Source of the DNA: Uranotaenia lowii
Lineage: Eukaryota > Arthropoda > Insecta > Diptera > Culicidae
Assembly (NCBI RefSeq): GCF_029784155.1
Contig: NC_073693.1
Span: 189,031,127-189,095,126, forward strand
Reading direction: 5' to 3'
DNA length: 64,000 nt
Made by a program: the position numbers and the translations under genes. The notes beneath the pieces were generated by a model. It had not been told where the DNA came from. It saw nothing but the letters and a program-made list of their open reading frames with translations, and searched no databases. The stretch's first letter is position 1. Each line of letters begins with the position of its first letter. Below, piece after piece: positions 46,695 through 57,342 of this stretch.

Positions 46695-47053
46695 TGTCGT
46701 AACCGGTGGTCTCAGGACATCACATCCGATTCAATTTTCAACCTCTAAATCACGAAACATCCAGAACATATGTCCTATCTCTTGTACAATCTAGTTCAAA
46801 CTGATCTTTCATCTAATTTTCTTTTACATGAACGGAACCTATTTGAATAGCTCTCTCTTTCTCTCAACTTGAAAGCGGACTCTCGAATTCATGCTCGAAT
46901 TGCATGAATGCTGGAACTCTATTCCTCTCTTTCTAACACCGGTGTATCTTTATTTTTACACTGATGCAAATCACCAGATATTTCCTATTTCTACAAAACA
47001 CATAAAATTTATTTATTTTCTTTAATTACTCATTATTACCCATACTCACTACA
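46695..47053 (-). repeat. 5' LTR of the non-autonomous element
   Basis: In minus orientation it begins TGTAGTGAGTATGGG and ends GGTTACGACA. An AT-rich stretch near 47005-47025 (AAAATAAATAAATTTTATG on the minus strand) includes TATA-like and AATAAA-like words. It is identical to the other LTR over the full 359 bp by direct reading. Confidence 0.9.
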
Positions 47054-47058
47054 GTAAC

Positions 47059-47242
47059 GATTATTACGACCTTTTACTTGAGTTAGTTGGAGTTACGATT
47101 CGCAGTAATGTTTTTAATGACTTGAGTTATCATTTTTAATGCGATTTCATGTTTGCTGGGATGAAGAAGGGGAGGAAAATTTTACCCGTGGAGGAATTTG
47201 GTTTCTTCAGTTGGCAAAACTGACGCGTCGGTCACAGAAGTG
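47059..47242. other. Spacer next to the LTR element
   Basis: Nothing recognised. Confidence 0.4.
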
Positions 47243-47320
47243 CCGGGATCGAACCGCGGAAAAAGCCATCCGTAGTGGCAATGTGAAAGGGCCATAGTCC
47301 CACCAAGCTAGCCATCCAGG
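47243..47320 (-). other. tRNA-like module
   Basis: On the minus strand TGGCTAGCTTGG is a good A-box match and GCGGTTCGATCCCGGCAC a near-perfect B box. The spacing (~45 bp) is compatible with a polymerase III internal promoter. It is embedded in the repeat array that follows. Confidence 0.45.
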
Positions 47321-47760
47321 GCTCGAGAAATTCCCCGACGGGAAAAGGGCCAATAGGAGCCATACGGAGACAGGTAAGCGGCCGAAAATTAAAAGCCCCG
47401 GCATATACTACAGCAGCCCTCAATTCCAGACAGACTACCACGTTGGCTACTCAGGGATCGAGCAAATTCCCCGAGGGAAAAAGACCCAGTAAGCAGCATA
47501 CGAAGAAGGACAGGGCTACCACGCTAGCTACCCAGGTCATTCAAATCTCAAATTTCCCGAAAGGAAAAGGGCCAAAAAGCACCATCCGATAAAAGGTAAG
47601 CGGCAAAAGTGTGAAGCCCCAGCGCATCCTATAACAGCCCTCACACGTTAGCCCCCAGGGCTCAAGCAAATTTCTTAAAGGGAGAAGTGCCGAAAAGCAC
47701 CACACGCTAGAAGGCTCCGGCGACAACATTCGGCCACATTCCGCCAACATATCAGCATCC
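47290..47760. repeat. Degenerate tandem repeat, ~100-120-bp units
   Basis: Blocks of CTAGC(C/T)A(C/T)CCAGGGCTCGA, then AATTCCCCGA(G/C)GGGAAAAG, then GGCCAA(T/A)A(G/A)(G/C)A and CCATACG recur at about 47305, 47435, 47525 and 47650. The units are GC-rich compared with surrounding DNA. Confidence 0.7.
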
Positions 47761-47848
47761 AAAAGGGGTCGGAAGTAAGCTGAGGTTTGATTCCCGTGTT
47801 TTTCTAACCCCACTTATCCGTCCGACTAGGACCCCTTTTTTTTTCTTT

Positions 47849-48442
47849 TTGTCACCCTTTGGTGATATTTCCGCTTCTCGGATTAAACACTTGGTGCCCT
47901 ATCATCCTCGTCAGTCGTGGGAGCGTTTGTTGGTGCAAACAGCCACTTTTCCGGACATTCTGCAGCAAGTTTTTGCTGTACTTGCAGTTTCCGCACACAA
48001 GGCGACGAGTAGCGCCAAAGTTACCCCCAAGGGAAGGTGCGTGCGAGAGGGCGAGTGGCATCGAGGGATCGGCAAAATCAGGAAAACCACGTGCGGGAAG
48101 CGGAAGGCGTTCCCGGTTGCAACCGGGGAAAACATCTTTTGTCATCGGATGACAACCCAGCAAGAGCACATCTTCCGGAGAATATCCGGAACAACAGGAT
48201 TGTCGTCTAGAACGAGGATCTGCGCGTTCAGCGGCCCAAACCGGAACGTGCAGAGTCGCCAGCACAGGCTAGCAAACCAGGAGTTGCGTGGCATGAGCGT
48301 GGGTGTGCAGCGGCTCTGGCACAGAGTGCACCAAGGCTTCGCTCGTCAACAATCTTCAGCAAGCCAAAAGGGCATTATTGACTTTGTTTTGGACAGCCTC
48401 CAGATGGCAAGGCACTCGGAGATGTGCATCGATAAAAGGTAG
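47849..48442 (+). CDS. Open reading frame of unknown nature (weak)
   Basis: A 197-codon plus-strand frame opens in a GC-rich block, but an overlapping minus-strand frame (48265-47852) and two further frames are also open, so openness alone is not evidence for coding. The product (MSPFGDISASRIKHLVPYHP...) has no motif I recognise and is rich in Arg, Ser and Gln. There is no transposon domain. The minus-strand product has a CxxC pair (RRLVCGNCKYSK) that might be a zinc-binding piece. The block ends exactly where the MITE at 48442 begins. It may be a relic of an element gene or chance. Confidence 0.2.
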   Translation: MSPFGDISASRIKHLVPYHPRQSWERLLVQTATFPDILQQVFAVLAVSAHKATSSAKVTPKGRCVREGEWHRGIGKIRKTTCGKRKAFPVATGENIFCHRMTTQQEHIFRRISGTTGLSSRTRICAFSGPNRNVQSRQHRLANQELRGMSVGVQRLWHRVHQGFARQQSSASQKGIIDFVLDSLQMARHSEMCIDKR

Positions 48443-49694
48443 GGGAAAAGTTCATATAACGCCCCATGTGACGATCTAAATTTTAAAACACTTTTAATAA
48501 GGTGTCACCAAGCAGAGAAAAACGAATAAGACAATATTTTCTGACACATCGATAGAGGAGAATCTAAATTACGATTTTATGCTAAAAAATCATACTGAAC
48601 TCGCTAAGGTATGCTTCTCATGGGTGTGTTCTATCACGTCCCATGCGCTCTTTATAACGCGCCAATCGTAGTAGGCTGAAATAGCATTAATTTTTCAAAA
48701 AAGCCAATTTTCATTGAAAATGCACAAAAAGTCTAAAACCATATTTTGAGCGTAAATTCAGCTCAAAAAATCTATTTTTCAATTTTTGTTAAATTTTTAT
48801 TAGTCCATTTTGATTTTCTTTTCAGTCAAAGTGTCTGTAAGTAGGGGAACATGCCCTATTATGCGCCACCTAAGCGAATCGCTGATTTCCTATGTATCCC
48901 ACGTACAAATTGTGGTAAAAATGGGTGTAATCGTTGAAGAAAAGTGTTTTCTACAAATGCCTTTGATTTTTTAATACTCAAATTGCTATAGTTGCTTCAA
49001 AAACTTGATTTTTAAAAAGCATATTAAAAGCCACAGAACAAAACTGTGTTACAAATACGCGCCGCTGTGTATTCAATACGCGCCTACCAGCCGAACGCAC
49101 CCGAAAGCAGCCGAAGACCGAAAACACACCAATACTTACAGACACTTTGACTGAAAAGAAAATCAAAATGGACTAATCAAAAATTAAAAAAAATGAAAAG
49201 TAGATTTTTTCAGGTGAATAACGCTCAAAATATGGTTTTAGACTTTTTGTTCATTTTTATTGAAAATTGGCCTTTTTGAAAAATTTATGCTATTTTCAGC
49301 CTACTACGATTGGCGCGACATAACGAGCGCATGGGCCGTGATAGAACATACCCATAAAAAGCATACCTTAGCAAGTTCAGTATGATTTTTTAGCATAAAA
49401 TCATAGTTTAGATTCTCCTCTATCCATGTGTCAGAAAATATTGTCTTATTCGTGTTTCTCTACTTGTTGACACCTTATTGAAAGTGTTTTAAAATTTAGA
49501 TCCAAATGAAGAAAAACGTAAATTGTGAAATTATCACGACACAGGGGCATGTTAAGGAAAAATTCATACTTGCCATGACCAATCACAACATTCAAAACAA
49601 ATTGGTAATATTTTGCAGGCTTTAAATGTTTCAGATTCTTCAAAACAAGGGTGGCGCGTATTAGCCACATGGGGCGTTATATGAACTTTTCCCC
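48442..49694. mobile_element. Palindromic MITE A (arms X and X') with a foreign arm in its centre
   Basis: X (48442-48841) starts GGGGAAAAGTTCATATAACG and ends AAGTGTCTGTAAG. X' (49135-49694) is its inverted copy with an additional ~160 bp near 49505-49665. TA lies outside at 48440-48441 and 49695-49696, and at the inner edges at 48842-48843 and 49133-49134. Joined at the inner TA, the arms would form a perfect palindrome (CTGTAAG-TA-CTTACAG). The centre is instead occupied by arm Y of MITE B. No coding sequence. Confidence 0.8.
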
Positions 49695-49986
49695 TATTGG
49701 TGTGTTTTCGGTGTTCGGCTGCTCTCGGGTGTGTTCGGCTGCTAGGCGCGTATTGAATACACAGCGGCGCGTATTCGCAACACAGTTTTGTTCTGTGGCT
49801 TTGAATATGGTTTTTAAAAATCATGTTTTTGAAGAAACTATAGCAATTTGAGTAATGAAAAATCATAGGAATTTGTAGAAAACACTTTTCTTCAACGATT
49901 TACACCCATTTTTAACACAATTTCTACGTGGAATACTTAGAAAATCAGCGATTCGCTTAGGTGGCGCATAATAGGGCATGTTCCCC
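48844..49986. mobile_element. Palindromic MITE B (arms Y and Y') interleaved with A
   Basis: Y (48844-49132) begins GGGGAACATGCCCTATTATG and ends GAAAACACACCAA. Y' (49697-49986) is its inverted copy, beginning TTGGTGTGTTTTCGG. The inner edges again are TA (49133-49134, 49695-49696), so a restored B would have the palindromic centre CACACCAA-TA-TTGGTGTG. Its centre is occupied by arm X' of A. The left outer flank is TA (48842-48843), the right outer flank reads AA instead. Confidence 0.8.
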
Positions 49987-50344
49987 AACCCGGAATTTGG
50001 GTCAGCAGCACGCAGCAAGGAACTGATGTAAGTCGCTCTTTTAAATCATTATATTTGAGGAAAATAAAGTGGGTCTTTTCCTATAGTAGCAACGCATTAG
50101 TGTTGCACAAATGTTTATGTTTGCGTTTATTTATTTTGTGGCACCAAAGCCATTACGTCACAAATTTTTGTCCTTCAAACTTCTATGAGTGTTAATTTGC
50201 CACTCCTGACTAAAACCGCTCTGAGTATTTCTTTTGTTTCACATCAGATTTTTTTTTACTATATTAATAGTTAACAGAAGATAGAAACCTTGTAGTCTAA
50301 CTGAAATATGATTCTTTTACAATTTTCAGCTAGTATAATTTATT
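49987..50344. other. AT-rich spacer, nothing recognised
   Basis: No frame or repeat of note. Confidence 0.4.
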
Positions 50345-51020
50345 CTCCCGTCATTCGAAGTAGAATTTTAGTTTTCAAAAATATTCTTCCAATCATGGGG
50401 GATATAATTCGCTTTCCAAACGGATACTATGAGATGATTTAACTCTTTTAGGGTGTCTTCGTCACAATATTTGGAATACTCCGCATTAATGTGATCTATT
50501 CCTGGAGTTTTGCCGTTTTTATATTTTGAAGAATAGATCCAATCGCTCCAAGTGTTGGTGAAAGTGGTGAAGAGTCATGCGTCTCCGGTATTAATTCGAG
50601 CACATAGCTTCCAGAACAGGTGGATTGGGATGACCAATCCGAGAGATTAATAAAAATATATCTCGATTGTTTCTTTCCAAACCTCTTTAGGTAGCGGTGG
50701 GTTCTATTAACACCTTCTCCAACAGGATAACGGTGGAAATTTTTGAATAAATCCAAGATTTTTTTTTCTTTGGATTGCCTTAAACGTTTTTTAAGCTCAT
50801 CTTTTGCTTTTAATAGTTTATACCTCCATTTGGGGTGGTCCGAACGCTTCACTCAGAACGATTTTTTTAAGGCGAGCCATTAGGATTCGACTCTCACGAT
50901 CTGTGGTTGTTATTACAGAAGATCTTCCTGAAACTCTTTTTGCGGTAGAGAGTATCCGCTCATTGAGCCGGCTACACTGAGCATACACAGGAGTCATTTC
51001 CAACACGACTTGTGAACAAA
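50345..51020 (-). pseudogene. Linker and N-terminal RT relic
   Basis: Frames 51006-50818 and 50852-50496 encode basic linker sequence with DHPKWRYKLLKAKDELKKRL. A frameshift near 50510 leads to KNGKTPGIDHINAEYSKYCD, then LIVSVWKANYIPHDWKNI. That is the first conserved block of non-LTR RT (xGKxPGxDxIxxE...WxxxxIPxxW). The catalytic palm is missing and the fragment ends in stops near 50345. Confidence 0.7.
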
Positions 51021-51039
51021 TCCTTTTAAAACCGGTTAC

Positions 51040-51780
51040 TTATCTTCTCGTTTAATAATAATTTAGGATCGACACGTTCGGTCGATCTGATTGATTAATC
51101 CACGGAATGGCTAATGGGGCACATCGGTTCCTCATAATATTACAGAAGAGAATCCTGTGGATAGTTTTAGGGGGACACACTTGTATCTTCGCAGGTTTAT
51201 TTGACTACATTTGTTCCCATTAGTCCATGTCACCTTGAAAAGGGGTGTGGGGATACACAAAGTTGTGCATAGAGTGTACATTCAAAAACGTTCTCATTTG
51301 TAATACATTTTCGTTAAAGCTCTCGTATGCAGCGTTCTTTCCGATCAGTATTTGTTCTTCCTTGGTCAAATTGTTGCAGATAAATGGAAATTAAAATCTC
51401 TTGCAATGATCCGATCCAACCATCGCTTTTCCCAACCTGCCAAAGAATCTCGTAACAATTTTATTCGGAGCATGAACGTTTATTTCTTGCAAAAATTGCC
51501 GCTACTTCCAAACCTAAAAATTAAAAGCCTTATAGTAATAGAACAGTTTCAACATTTATAATAATTAATTACATTGTACTCCAAGTCCGTCAGTATGATG
51601 TCAGAGCTGAAGGATCTTTGCTCTGTTATGTCGAAGTTTACCCCCTGTCGAACCAGTAAAGCTAAACCTCGTTTTTCATTCCCTTTCATGGATCCCATGT
51701 GCCAAATGTAATTGGATGTTGTCTCTTGCAATACAACTAACTGAACTCCATGGTGTGGTAAACGCAAAGTATTTCTTTCG
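51040..51780 (-). pseudogene. APE-type endonuclease relic
   Basis: The frame 51767-51549 reads VVLQETTSNYIWHMGSMKGN then EKRGLALLVRQGVNFDI. QET is the metal-binding Glu block and the RGLALLVR segment the following strand in non-LTR endonucleases. Continuing in other frames are NVHAPNKIVTRFF, a block near the middle, and TWTNGNKCSQI, the TWxxG block before the C-terminal SDH. The GDxN and SDH catalytic blocks are not intact. Frameshifts and stops throughout. Confidence 0.6.
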
Positions 51781-52148
51781 CGATCGATTTATGTATATAT
51801 TTTTAAAACGTGCTATGAATAACCACAACTTTTGTTCCCAAACATCGTTGAGAGAATGACGATATCCAGCTTGACATCATAACACGCACATCCGTTTGCA
51901 CGTAAACTGTTAAATAATATTCACACGATTGGAAACAATCACTTGAGTTTTAATTAATTTTCAATCGTTCAAAAGTTTCGCGTTAGAAAATTAGACATAA
52001 CCGGAAAGGAAAGCTTAGTTATTAATTTAATGGTTAATAAACCATTTGTCAAAAAATAATTTTATAGTTTCATAGATTTCAATGATTCTAACTTTTGTCC
52101 ACCTCACATGGGAATAAAAATACATGTTACAATCCTGGAATGGACGTT

Positions 52149-52745
52149 TTAGATGGGGCCTGAAACAATGCCTATGACGCTGCCATAACCTGGAGGATGC
52201 ACAGTGTAGTCATACAGCTGTAAAGTTATGACCACAGGTCGATTCTGCCCACTACGAAAACGTCGACTAACGAAACAACGACTATGTAAGATCATATCCA
52301 CCCTAAATATTTCGGACAAGGCAGCGACTATCTCAATAGGTGAAGAATTTGCAAGTCTTCCGGTAACATGATTGGAGGCTAAATTCCAAAAACTTTGTAT
52401 CTGGATAAAAGTTGCATCTCCCGCGTCGAGTTGATGTTTGAAGGCCCGTAGTAAAAGTCCACTCCCGCAACCTTTGAAACTTATTGTCCGTCTAACTAGA
52501 TTGTCCATCAGTTGTTTATTTGTATTTCCTCGGTTTCGGATGCATTTAAGACCCAATCGTTTGGGCGAAAAACAGCCACACTATCATAATGGCAATTGTT
52601 GCTATAGAACAGGGCATAATGAGAAGCAAATTCTGGTTTCCCTACAAAGGCGGGTGCATAATTCAGTAGCATGGTGAAGCAGATAGGGAAACTACTCAAC
52701 TGATTTCCCCAAGATCTCCTATATCCCGCCGCAATGTCGCGCAAG
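52149..52745 (-). pseudogene. OTU-like cysteine protease relic, possibly two tandem domains
   Basis: In 52744-52508 the frame contains ALFYSNNCHYDSVAVF, resembling the C-terminal His block of OTU proteases. After a frameshift, 52556-52149 reads SFKGCGSGLLLRAFKHQLD, an altered form of the OTU DGxCLxRAxxxQL block in which the expected catalytic Cys position is Gly or Leu. It then reads SPIEIVAALSEIFRVDMIL, the internal EIxAxSExF block, and TVHPPGYGSVIGI, a second His block. A C-terminus followed by a complete domain suggests a tandem pair. OTU domains are ubiquitin-type hydrolases; this one cannot be active. A host OTU gene relic is less likely given the adjoining endonuclease and RT. Confidence 0.55.
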
Positions 52746-54574
52746 AACTTAAATAGTCAACGTCTGTGGATGCCACTCCATACAATTAACGGACAAGTGA
52801 GCTAAAAAGACAATTTTCATCGCCTAGAATTGCCTGGATCCAAAATGTGTTCCCTAAATAATCTTGAATGAGATCCAAGGCTAGGAACGGATGCGATAAT
52901 GCTAAAAATCTTTTTGGTCTTATTTGTTTAATTGTCTACTTATTTTGCTATGACAAAAGTCCTAAAATTTGCAGCTACCTAAGTTGCTCGAGAAGACCGG
53001 AGACGCAATCAGCACTAGACGTATTGACAGAATGAAAGAAATGATATTGGGGAAAGGTTTCCTAAATGGGCCTATCGGGTTAAATGACCATACGGCTGTT
53101 TGATGAAATGGCTGACTAGACAGCTTATCTGACCAATGCATTTTGAGGGTGATATGCTTAGAACATAAGGCAAGAAAGAGTTTTATGAATTTACAAACTC
53201 AAAAAAATTTAAAAAATCATACAAGGTTTTGAAACATTTTGATGTAATATTTCGACTTTTCAAAATAATACGTAAAGAAGCTTAAAACTAAAACTAGGAT
53301 GGTTTTTGTTTCTTACTCAAATGAACTTAAGAAATTAAACATATTTCAGCTTTTGTGGAGGTTTAATAATGATTATATAGTGGAATGATAGAGTGTTTTT
53401 GTATGCCCCCATCATGTTTGTAAAATGCCTCCATCGTAAAATAACAGGTTGAATAGAATAAATAAATGATTTTTATCATTGAACCTTCAAATCTTAGCTC
53501 TGAATAACATCTTAAGAGAGAATTGAAGATCTAAAAACAGATTTGATAAAGTTTTCCTCATGGATGAACTGCCTCCATAGTATGGCAACCCTAACTTTTG
53601 TTTTATTCCATATAATTATAATATACATAGATTTTTATAAAACTTCAGCTTTGTCGTACGAAAATTATTACTTTCTAGCAGTTTCAATGAAATTATACGG
53701 AAATATTGCCCAAAATACAAAAATTTTGTTCAAAACATAAATAGGCGCATTTAGCCCGCACGGTTAGAAGGTTCGGCATTTTAGACAACATTTATAATAA
53801 AATCATTTTCTTGTAAACAGAAGAAAATTTAAACATAAAATTTACTCCAATGTATAGAAAACAAATGCCTGCACACGTCTATATAGTTTTTGTACACGTG
53901 TTCGATGTGATATTTAATTAAATCAGTGTTCTGCTTAGTAGGCGCATATAGCCCGCTCCTCCCCTTCTTCGGGAGCGAAAGAACCCGATTCTGAATCGTC
54001 ATGGCAACGAGCATTGCGGATTGCTTTGATCAAAATTTGAAAATAACTTTCATCTGTCGGGTAACGGAGGTAGGCTCATCGACTGACGTATGCGGTTAGC
54101 CTAGGGTTACCATATCCCGCAATGTTAAAAAGAGTACAATTAAAAAAAATCCAAAAGAGTAAGGGAAACTCTATTTTAATAAAAACAGTGTTATTCGAAT
54201 ACTGCCAATTTGTTGGGAGCAATAGGTATAACTAAGCATTCCAGATTGCCTGCTATTTCAAGAAAAAGAAAATGAGGAAAACTGTCCCGGTTGCCCAGTT
54301 ATCGAGTACAAATGCCGAGATTTGTCCAAAATTTAAGCAAAATCCAAAACAAAACTACAGACCTTGCTGCAGACCACTGAACTAAATTTGAGCAACCGCA
54401 GTCTCTATGGATAAATTGAGCAAATTGCACCCACCATGATTCAAAACGAGCGTTTGATACTTGAAAGAAATCGAGTTTGAAGATTTCGTGTATGGAAAAA
54501 AATTAGATACAAATTGTTGTTTGGATAAATTTACGTTTTATTTGAATAGTCCATGTCATATAACTTTGGGGAAT
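52746..54574. other. AT-rich DNA without recognisable genes
   Basis: One short direct repeat was seen: TAGGCGCATTTAGCCCGC at 53743 and TAGGCGCATATAGCCCGC at 53939. No coding region or element boundary was identified. Confidence 0.4.
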
Positions 54575-54870
54575 TTAATTTTCAGTGTTGTTATGAATTC
54601 ATACTTTTGGTGTGACCAAAAAAAAGTGCAAAATTACATCACTTATGATGTAATTAAAAAGAAGCATCATATATGACGGAATTTTACATTTAGAAACCGT
54701 GTTCTGTGTAATGTAAAATTAGTGTGATTCAATTTCAGTGCTGTTAATGGTTCAAATATTTTTCATTGTGTAATTTTACATTACAATATCGCGTTCTATG
54801 CCTTGTAATATCACGGGTTTTCAATTTCAGTGCTTTGAGGGATTCAGATTTTTTTGCTGTGTAGGTAAAC
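54575..54870. repeat. Degenerate ~90-150-bp tandem repeat
   Basis: (T)TTCAGTG(T/C)TGTTAATGG-like starts recur at about 54580, 54735 and 54826. Each is followed by a TTTTxxTGTGTxA block and, in the first two, by TAATTTTACATTA-like and GTTCT(G/A)TG(T/C)xxTGTAA blocks. Confidence 0.6.
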
Positions 54871-55284
54871 CCAGAGTAAATATAAGGAAAATAATATGCA
54901 TTGCGGTAAAAGAAGTAGAATATCTATTTTTTGCAATGTTTTGTTCTGTTTTTTGTTGTTATTTGTTTCATGGTTGTTTACACTCGGTTACAGAGAAACA
55001 GTTTAGATTCCTTAGAGTTAAAATGTGATTAAAGTTCAATCATATAGTTTAATAATTCATTATTCATGTTCATGTGAATTCATTAGAAGGCCTCAATAGG
55101 AGCAAATAGGAATTTCAATTGAATACGTAGGAAGTTTAGGAGACTAGGAGCATAGGTTCAAAGTGGTTACTTTACCTACTAAGGTAATTTCCCATGCCTC
55201 ATTACCCTTACCCCCAAACACTCAATCTATTGAACAACCCATCCAATCATCTCAAATGACATGATTATGACAATGAACTATTGC
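54871..55284. other. Spacer, nothing recognised
   Basis: No domain or repeat seen in this stretch. Confidence 0.35.
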
Positions 55285-55355
55285 TGGATTGGTCGAGAGG
55301 TTGGTAGTTTCATTGCAATCTAGAGAGAACCGGTTCAATTCTCTAAGCGTAAGTA
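55285..55355 (+). other. tRNA-like module
   Basis: GGATTGGTCGAGAGGTTGGT is A-box-like and AACCGGTTCAATTCTC a B box about 30 bp later; GAGAxxxxxxTTCAATTCTC gives T-arm-like pairing. Confidence 0.5.
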
Positions 55356-55559
55356 GCGTTAGCAATCAAAACTATTGGTCGGAATGAATCATCCCTAAGG
55401 ATGAAAATCCCAAAAAAAGGTAATCGTAACTATTTAATCAAATTCAAATCAATGAGATAGACCATGATAGACCGGCAATCTAGCAATTTGTCATCTAGTT
55501 GTCAGTGCAATCCATCAACCGGATTTTTTCGGCGTGAAGAAGTTTTTTGACATTCTCTT

Positions 55560-55718
55560 AGAGGCTGATTAGCATTCTCTTCAGCCACATAAACGAGCTT
55601 CAAAGTAGCTTTAAGAACTTAAAATTTAGGCTCATTAGTATTCTCTTCAGACAGAAACAAGAGCTGATTACGCATGATTAAGCTGAACCCTTTTTATGAA
55701 AATTCGGGTTGCTTGGGA
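55560..55718. mobile_element. 3' part of a third TIR/tRNA-like element
   Basis: CTTTAAGAACTTAAAATTTA followed by GGCTCATTAG matches TAAGAACTTAAATTTCGGGC in the element at 13340-14822. GATTAAGCTG also matches, and the end GGGTTGCTTGGGA is a close copy of that element's right TIR. With the tRNA-like module at 55285 and tandem repeats at 54575, the arrangement mirrors copies 1 and 2. The left TIR was not found. Confidence 0.5.
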
Positions 55719-56930
55719 TGATACGGTATCATTTCGACGAGGAGCACTGTCAACAATATAAACAGCCGACGGAGAAGTATGATTCGTAAGCCGATCGGTT
55801 CGATGTTCTGTATCCTACATCGGGCAACCTTCTACTTTGTACCCAATCCCTTCTAAAATTGTCATACAACTGCAAGGAATAGTTATTTTTACAAAATAAA
55901 TCGCTAAATGATTCAAAGATGTTGTTCCAAGATTTCGTAATGGTGACAACAGTTCGACATGCACGTGGCATTCGCTATAGCTAAGAGAAGCTTCAAAACC
56001 AATAAAAACGAGAAAATATCCCATTTCAGCAAAAGTCATAATATTCGAAGTCTCTGAAAAAATAGTTTCATATAGTTTATCGTTCTGAAAAAAAAAAACA
56101 TAAATATAGCCCTAAATGAATCAAAGAGAATATATTTTGGAAATTATTCAACCGTTGTTGAATCAAAGAATTTGTTTTGATTCTTTGAAATAAAGGAAAA
56201 TAGATTAGAAACAAAGGATTTTTTATTTGTCCCAGAATCAAATTAATTTTCCTTTGTTTGGATACTAAACAAAGGAAAATTCCTTTGTCCTTAAAAACTT
56301 TTTCGCTGCGTGTAATTTAAAAGTTAAACTATCCGACGTTATTTTTATTTCTCAATAAATCATATCGTAAAAATTAAGAATAGTTTAGAATTTTCTTTCA
56401 GTATGTTTAACGGAGAAATTTTCCTATATTGGATTCTTCTGTTCTCGTACAAGTATGTGCATTTGTTTACAGTTTCCGGTCCAAAATGACACAAGAAACT
56501 TCTGGACAATCGATTCAGCACATTCTTCAGATGCTTTCACGTTCACGTTTGGACTGCAAAGCGGGTTGGTCTAGAAGAAATGTGGTAAAAAGGGGTTTAA
56601 ACACATGTAACATTTTGATAAATTTTTGGAAATTCTTAAGAATTATCAAATTTCTGTTCATTCCCGGAGAGATAACCGTTGAGAAACCAAAAAATGCGCT
56701 AAAATCAGTTCACAAAATGAGACTTGGTTTTTTTGCTATCCTTAAACTGAGTTTTGAGTTAAATTTCTTGACCGTGCAGCTACAAGAAAAATTTCGCCGC
56801 ACTCCATTTCTTCTTCGTAAAATTCTGTAAAAAGGACGTGCGTACTGTCACCACAAAAGGGAACATACGTCATTGTGAATTTTCCCATATGTATAAAGCT
56901 CAGCCGTCTTAAGACCTAGAGAGCTGAAAT
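55719..56930. other. AT-rich DNA; one unassigned 133-codon frame at 56429-56830
   Basis: The plus-strand frame starting MDSSVLVQVCAFVYSF has no recognisable domain and may be chance. AAAGGAAAAT-type words recur at 56190-56290. Confidence 0.3.
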
Positions 56931-57342
56931 TTGGCATAGGTGCTCATGATACTAGGAATGATGATAAATATTTACAGATTTTCGAGTGACCTCTTTCAAA
57001 TGGAGGGGGTCAGGGATCGGCCAAAGGGATCACCCATATAAGCTATTAACTGGTTTTGCTTTATTGACGTTATTATGCATTTGATCGAGATGAAAATTTG
57101 GACCCATGGATTTTAAAAGACGGCTAATCGATTCCAGTTATCAAATTTGTATGAGGGGTCGGCAAAAGGGGTCATCCATATTCACAGTTCACTGTTTTTG
57201 AGATATTGACGTTATTATGCATTGTATTGAGATGAAAAAGTTTTAAAAGGCTTCAAATTATCGAGCAATCGATTTCAGGTATCCTATTTTTACTAAAGAG
57301 TTTTGCTCTATTATGGAAAGAGATTGATATGAAAATTTACAC
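56931..57342. repeat. Degenerate ~145-bp tandem repeat flanking the nested element pair
   Basis: Units with GGTCA(C/T)CCATAT, TTGACGTTATTATGCAT, GAGATGAAAA and ATCGATTxCAGxTATC recur at about 57028 and 57172. A further unit continues beyond the inserted elements at 63780 (GGTCATCCATAT...GATATGAAAATTTG). The nested MITE therefore entered a tandem array. Confidence 0.65.

Larger units (their letters stand above)
40849..47053 (-). mobile_element. Complete non-autonomous LTR retrotransposon (LARD-like)
   Basis: Two 359-bp LTRs (40849-41207, 46695-47053) with TG...CA ends read as identical and are bracketed by a 5-bp duplication GTAAC (40844-40848, 47054-47058). The 5,487-bp interior has no gag, protease, RT, RNase H or integrase; only repeat-derived short frames occur. 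A purine-rich tract directly next to the 40849-41207 LTR on the minus strand shows minus-strand orientation. Large retrotransposon derivatives of this kind depend on another element's proteins for packaging, reverse transcription and integration. The superfamily is not fixed: Gypsy, BEL and Copia can all give short duplications of this type. Confidence 0.9.
50345..52745 (-). mobile_element. Decayed non-LTR retrotransposon with OTU-like, endonuclease and RT parts
   Basis: Three coding relics on the minus strand occur in order: OTU-like (52745-52149), APE-type endonuclease (51775-51040) and linker plus start of RT (51006-50345). Their shared strand and order fit one ancestral element encoding a cysteine protease-like domain ahead of endonuclease and RT. 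Element ends were not found and frames are broken throughout. The clade is unassigned. Confidence 0.6.

Noticed and set aside
53743..53960. TAGGCGCATxTAGCCCGC pair as a MITE
   Set aside because: The two copies are in direct, not inverted, orientation and no boundary repeats were seen.
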